NCBI GenBank assembly: GCA_001600615.1
Contig: BCKK01000009.1
Location: 1,091,213-1,155,212, forward strand
Source: Dioszegia crocea
Lineage: Eukaryota > Basidiomycota > Tremellomycetes > Tremellales > Bulleribasidiaceae
DNA: 64,000 nt
Direction of reading: 5' to 3'
Shown: piece by piece, positions 61,608 through 64,000 of the stretch
How positions within the stretch are numbered: the first letter of the stretch is position 1
Layout: every line of letters starts with the position of its first letter
Made by a program: the position numbers and the translations under genes
Notes under the pieces: model-generated
The model's input: only the letters and a program-made list of their open reading frames with translations
Databases searched by the model: none
What the model was told of the DNA's origin: nothing

Positions 61608-62491
61608 ATGCTGTCCCTCCTCGCTCTGCCCTTCTTGGCTCTTTCAGCCCTCTCAACTCCTCTATCCGGTCGGAACAACGACGGAGCAAGTACCGTCCCC
61701 AATGTCGTTCGATCCACATATGACGGCAAGTGTTTCTACCCTACTGCGGATGAGACATTCGCACTTGATGCGTACTTGGGTACATGGTATCAGATCGCCG
61801 GGACCACTGCGCCTTTTACGGCTGGATGTACGTGCATCACAGCCAACTATGCCTTGAACGTGAGTCAAAATGTGTTTCACTAGCTCGTTCTGGGTATCAG
61901 CGCCATCTGGCCCTGGTCGGATCATGTCTCTTCTTGGTCTCTGGCATGATCTACTCAGCTCGATGATCTGCCCCTGGAATTACTGCTGATTATACAGAGC
62001 AACGGCACGGTCCGAGTCTCCAACACTTGCCAGATCCAAGGTCGTAATATCGACATCCTCGGTACTGCTACTCCCGCCGACGCGGCATACGGGTCTAAGG
62101 GTGTTTTGAGGGTACAATTCCCGAATCAGCCAGCTCCGGACTGCCCAGGTCCAAACTACATTGTTCAGGGTAAGTCTAAGACTGATCATGTCCTCAATCT
62201 GGATCGTTGTGTAACATCTTGTCCATTGGCACTGACGAAACAGACTACACTGGCGACTTTGCAATTGTCCAAGCTAGTAACTTTACAACACTTTTCATCC
62301 TGAGTCGGCAGAGGAACGTGGCTGCCAATGTCACTGATGTGAGTACTTCTTCTCTAAAGGCCAGAGATCAAACCTTGCCTTACTACACAATCGGACGGTC
62401 ACTGATCCTACAGGCTTGGATCGCACGAGCCGGTAAACTCGGATCCAACCTCGCCAGTGTGGTCAAGACCAATCAGACGGGATGTGCCTAG
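61608..62491 (+). CDS. Secreted lipocalin-family protein
   Basis: Four exons (61608-61859, 61998-62169, 62244-62338, 62414-62491) sum to 199 codons. A signal peptide (MLSLLALPFLALSALSTPLS) precedes the lipocalin entry motif D-A-Y-L-G-T-W-Y-Q-I-A. Paired Cys follow (C-T-C-I-T-A-N-Y; N-T-C-Q-I), then repeated beta strands (YTGDFAIVQ; TLFILSRQRNV) and a C-terminal helix with a final Cys. Size and strand order fit the apolipoprotein-D / bacterial Blc-like group, which binds small hydrophobic ligands in a beta barrel. The ligand is unknown. It is probably extracellular or wall-attached; no GPI signal is seen. Confidence 0.85.
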
Positions 62492-62824
62492 GGGGGATGT
62501 GAGCACGAGGGAAGAAAGGACTTGTATTTGTGAATAGAATGAATTGGGGTCCGCTTGCTACTGCACTGCAAGCTGATCTCGCCTGCGTTCTCACTCAAGT
62601 CTTAGCTCTCACGATTCACGCCGCTAGACTGATGACCCTACTATTCTCGCCATATGAACGATTGGAGACTGATCAGTCGTCCTAACTCTGCGACTTGTCG
62701 TACAAAGAGCCTTTTCACATTGCCAACTTCTACAGAGACTTATTATAACATATCAATCCCTGCGACAAGACACAACCCTCAAGCCTCAAAATCCACGTCG
62801 ACTCCTTCCACTAAACTATCACTC
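62492..62824. other. Convergent intergenic region, lipocalin / carboxylesterase
   Basis: These are the 3' ends of two facing genes. Nothing else is recognisable. Confidence 0.5.
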
Positions 62825-64000
62825 TCAGAGAGACTTAATACCAGAGCATCCAGCAATACGCTGATCAATCCAGAGCTGGATACCCTCCTTTCTGTAAGTG
62901 TCGGGCTCGGCGGCAGAGGCATTGATCTTGAGACCCATATTGCTCTTCTCGTATCGGTAGTCGGGCCAGTAAGGGAGGCCCTCGCGATTGGGGTTGTGGT
63001 TGGCGACGAAGGAAGACCAGAATCCGCGCATGACTTTGGATAGCGATTCGTCCTCACCCAGAGGGTCGAATAGGACACCAAGTGGGTTGCCCCAGACGTA
63101 GCTAAGCTGCGGAATCAGCGGGATGCTAAGGGCATATGCTACTGGACGAAGAATCAACTTACCTCGGCAGCGTGGGTAGCTCCAATCGAGAGAGGGTAGC
63201 TATATGGAACCTGAATCGTCAGCAATTGGAATCGCGGATATGGTGTAGATCTAAAGGGCTCACTTGACGGAAAATATAACTGAATGTGGGCTGACCGGCA
63301 GCTGCCATCAATCCAGTCAACCATCGCCTTGGAGAGTCTTCGATGGCATCACCGAACATGATGTTACTCTGGGTCAATCAGCAATGGACGTGAGTCATCA
63401 CAAGAACTTCCAAAGACTCACCCTCTTATCCTGAGCTCCAGAAGCCAAAAGACCTCGGCCGGTGCCCTGAGGAGCACCCAGTCTGGGATCGTTGGGGTAC
63501 GCATCGAGCAAGGCCGGGAATGCAGCGGCATTCATAGTGTACGATGTGGTGTTCTGGGAAGTGATGGCGGAGAGTAGTGCAGTGTCGTTTTGGATGCCAA
63601 GAATACTCAGAATGGTTCCCTCGTCCTGGTTGGCTGCAGAGTCAGCGGAGCCCAGAGTCATAATTTATCAGACGGACTCACAGCCCATGAGAAGAGGCAC
63701 CTTGATGAAGGCTCCCTCGTTCCAGAGCTCAACGGGGTGCTTTTTAAACAGGTTACCGTCAACGACGGGCAAGAATTGAGTGTAGTATTTGAGCGAGACA
63801 TTGGCGAGTTTCTCGACATCGAGCGTGCGGAGGCATTCGAGGCCCGCACATCCAGTCTCGTTCAAGAGTTTCTTGAAGTTCCGCTCTTGAGTGTAGCCGG
63901 TGTCGATAGCGCAGGATAGATTGTAGAAGGAGCCAGATTGGATGATGGCTATTGAGTTAGTATGTGTCAATAGGGCGCAGGGAAAACGAACGCACCAGCA
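62825..64000 (-). CDS. Type-B carboxylesterase/lipase, C-terminal part (gene runs off right edge)
   Basis: The visible 3' exons cover roughly the C-terminal 60% of the family. Order on the minus strand: I-A-I-I-Q-S-G-S-F (just after the nucleophile elbow, which lies beyond position 64000), C-A-G-L-E-C-L-R-T-L, FLPVVDGNLFKKHPVELW, N-Q-D-E-G-T carrying the acid of the triad, FSYIFRQ, and G-A-T-H-A-A-E-L-S-Y-V-W-G carrying the His. The end (FWSSFVANHNPNREGLPYWPDY) is typical of fungal type-B esterases. Paired Cys suggest a secreted protein. The stop is at 62825. The catalytic Ser and signal peptide cannot be checked here. Confidence 0.9.

Overview
The window is nuclear DNA of an intron-rich fungus, most likely a basidiomycete yeast of the Tremellomycetes (Tremellales/Trichosporonales type). 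Nearly every gene is split by many short introns (about 35-60 bp) with GT(A/G)AG donors and a strong GCTGAC/GCTAAC-like branch site just before the acceptor. The proteins are fungal: AA9 monooxygenases, Zn2Cys6 regulators, Pob3, Rrs1 and Nop16. Most gene models were spliced by eye. Models with summed exons give a whole number of codons.

Left flank (1-8.7 kb), housekeeping: a CorA-type Mg2+ transporter (runs off the left edge), a small five-exon COX7, RRS1 and POB3.

Middle (9-50.7 kb), accessory block that reads as a cellulose/cellodextrin-use cluster: two divergent sugar transporters; Zn2Cys6 regulator 1; two convergent intracellular PA14-containing GH3 beta-glucosidases; three tandem secreted AA9 lytic polysaccharide monooxygenases; a monocarboxylate-type transporter; a secreted alpha/beta hydrolase; Zn2Cys6 regulator 2 (paralogue of the first); a decayed third GH3; and three more sugar transporters. 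The last two transporters are close paralogues separated by NOP16 and an esterase. The inferred flow is oxidative and hydrolytic attack outside the cell, uptake of oligosaccharides, and hydrolysis inside by GH3 enzymes that have no signal peptide. A GGGGCATG element lies about 90-120 bp before the start codon of at least three of the transporters.

Right flank (51-64 kb): an SLC6-type transporter, p-aminobenzoate (aminodeoxychorismate) synthase, a secreted glycine-rich protein, 5-formyltetrahydrofolate cyclo-ligase, an unrecognised 238-residue protein, a secreted lipocalin and the 3' part of a type-B carboxylesterase. Two of these are folate genes. Three of the four GC-AG introns seen in the window lie here.

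No rRNA, tRNA, transposon or CRISPR was recognised.
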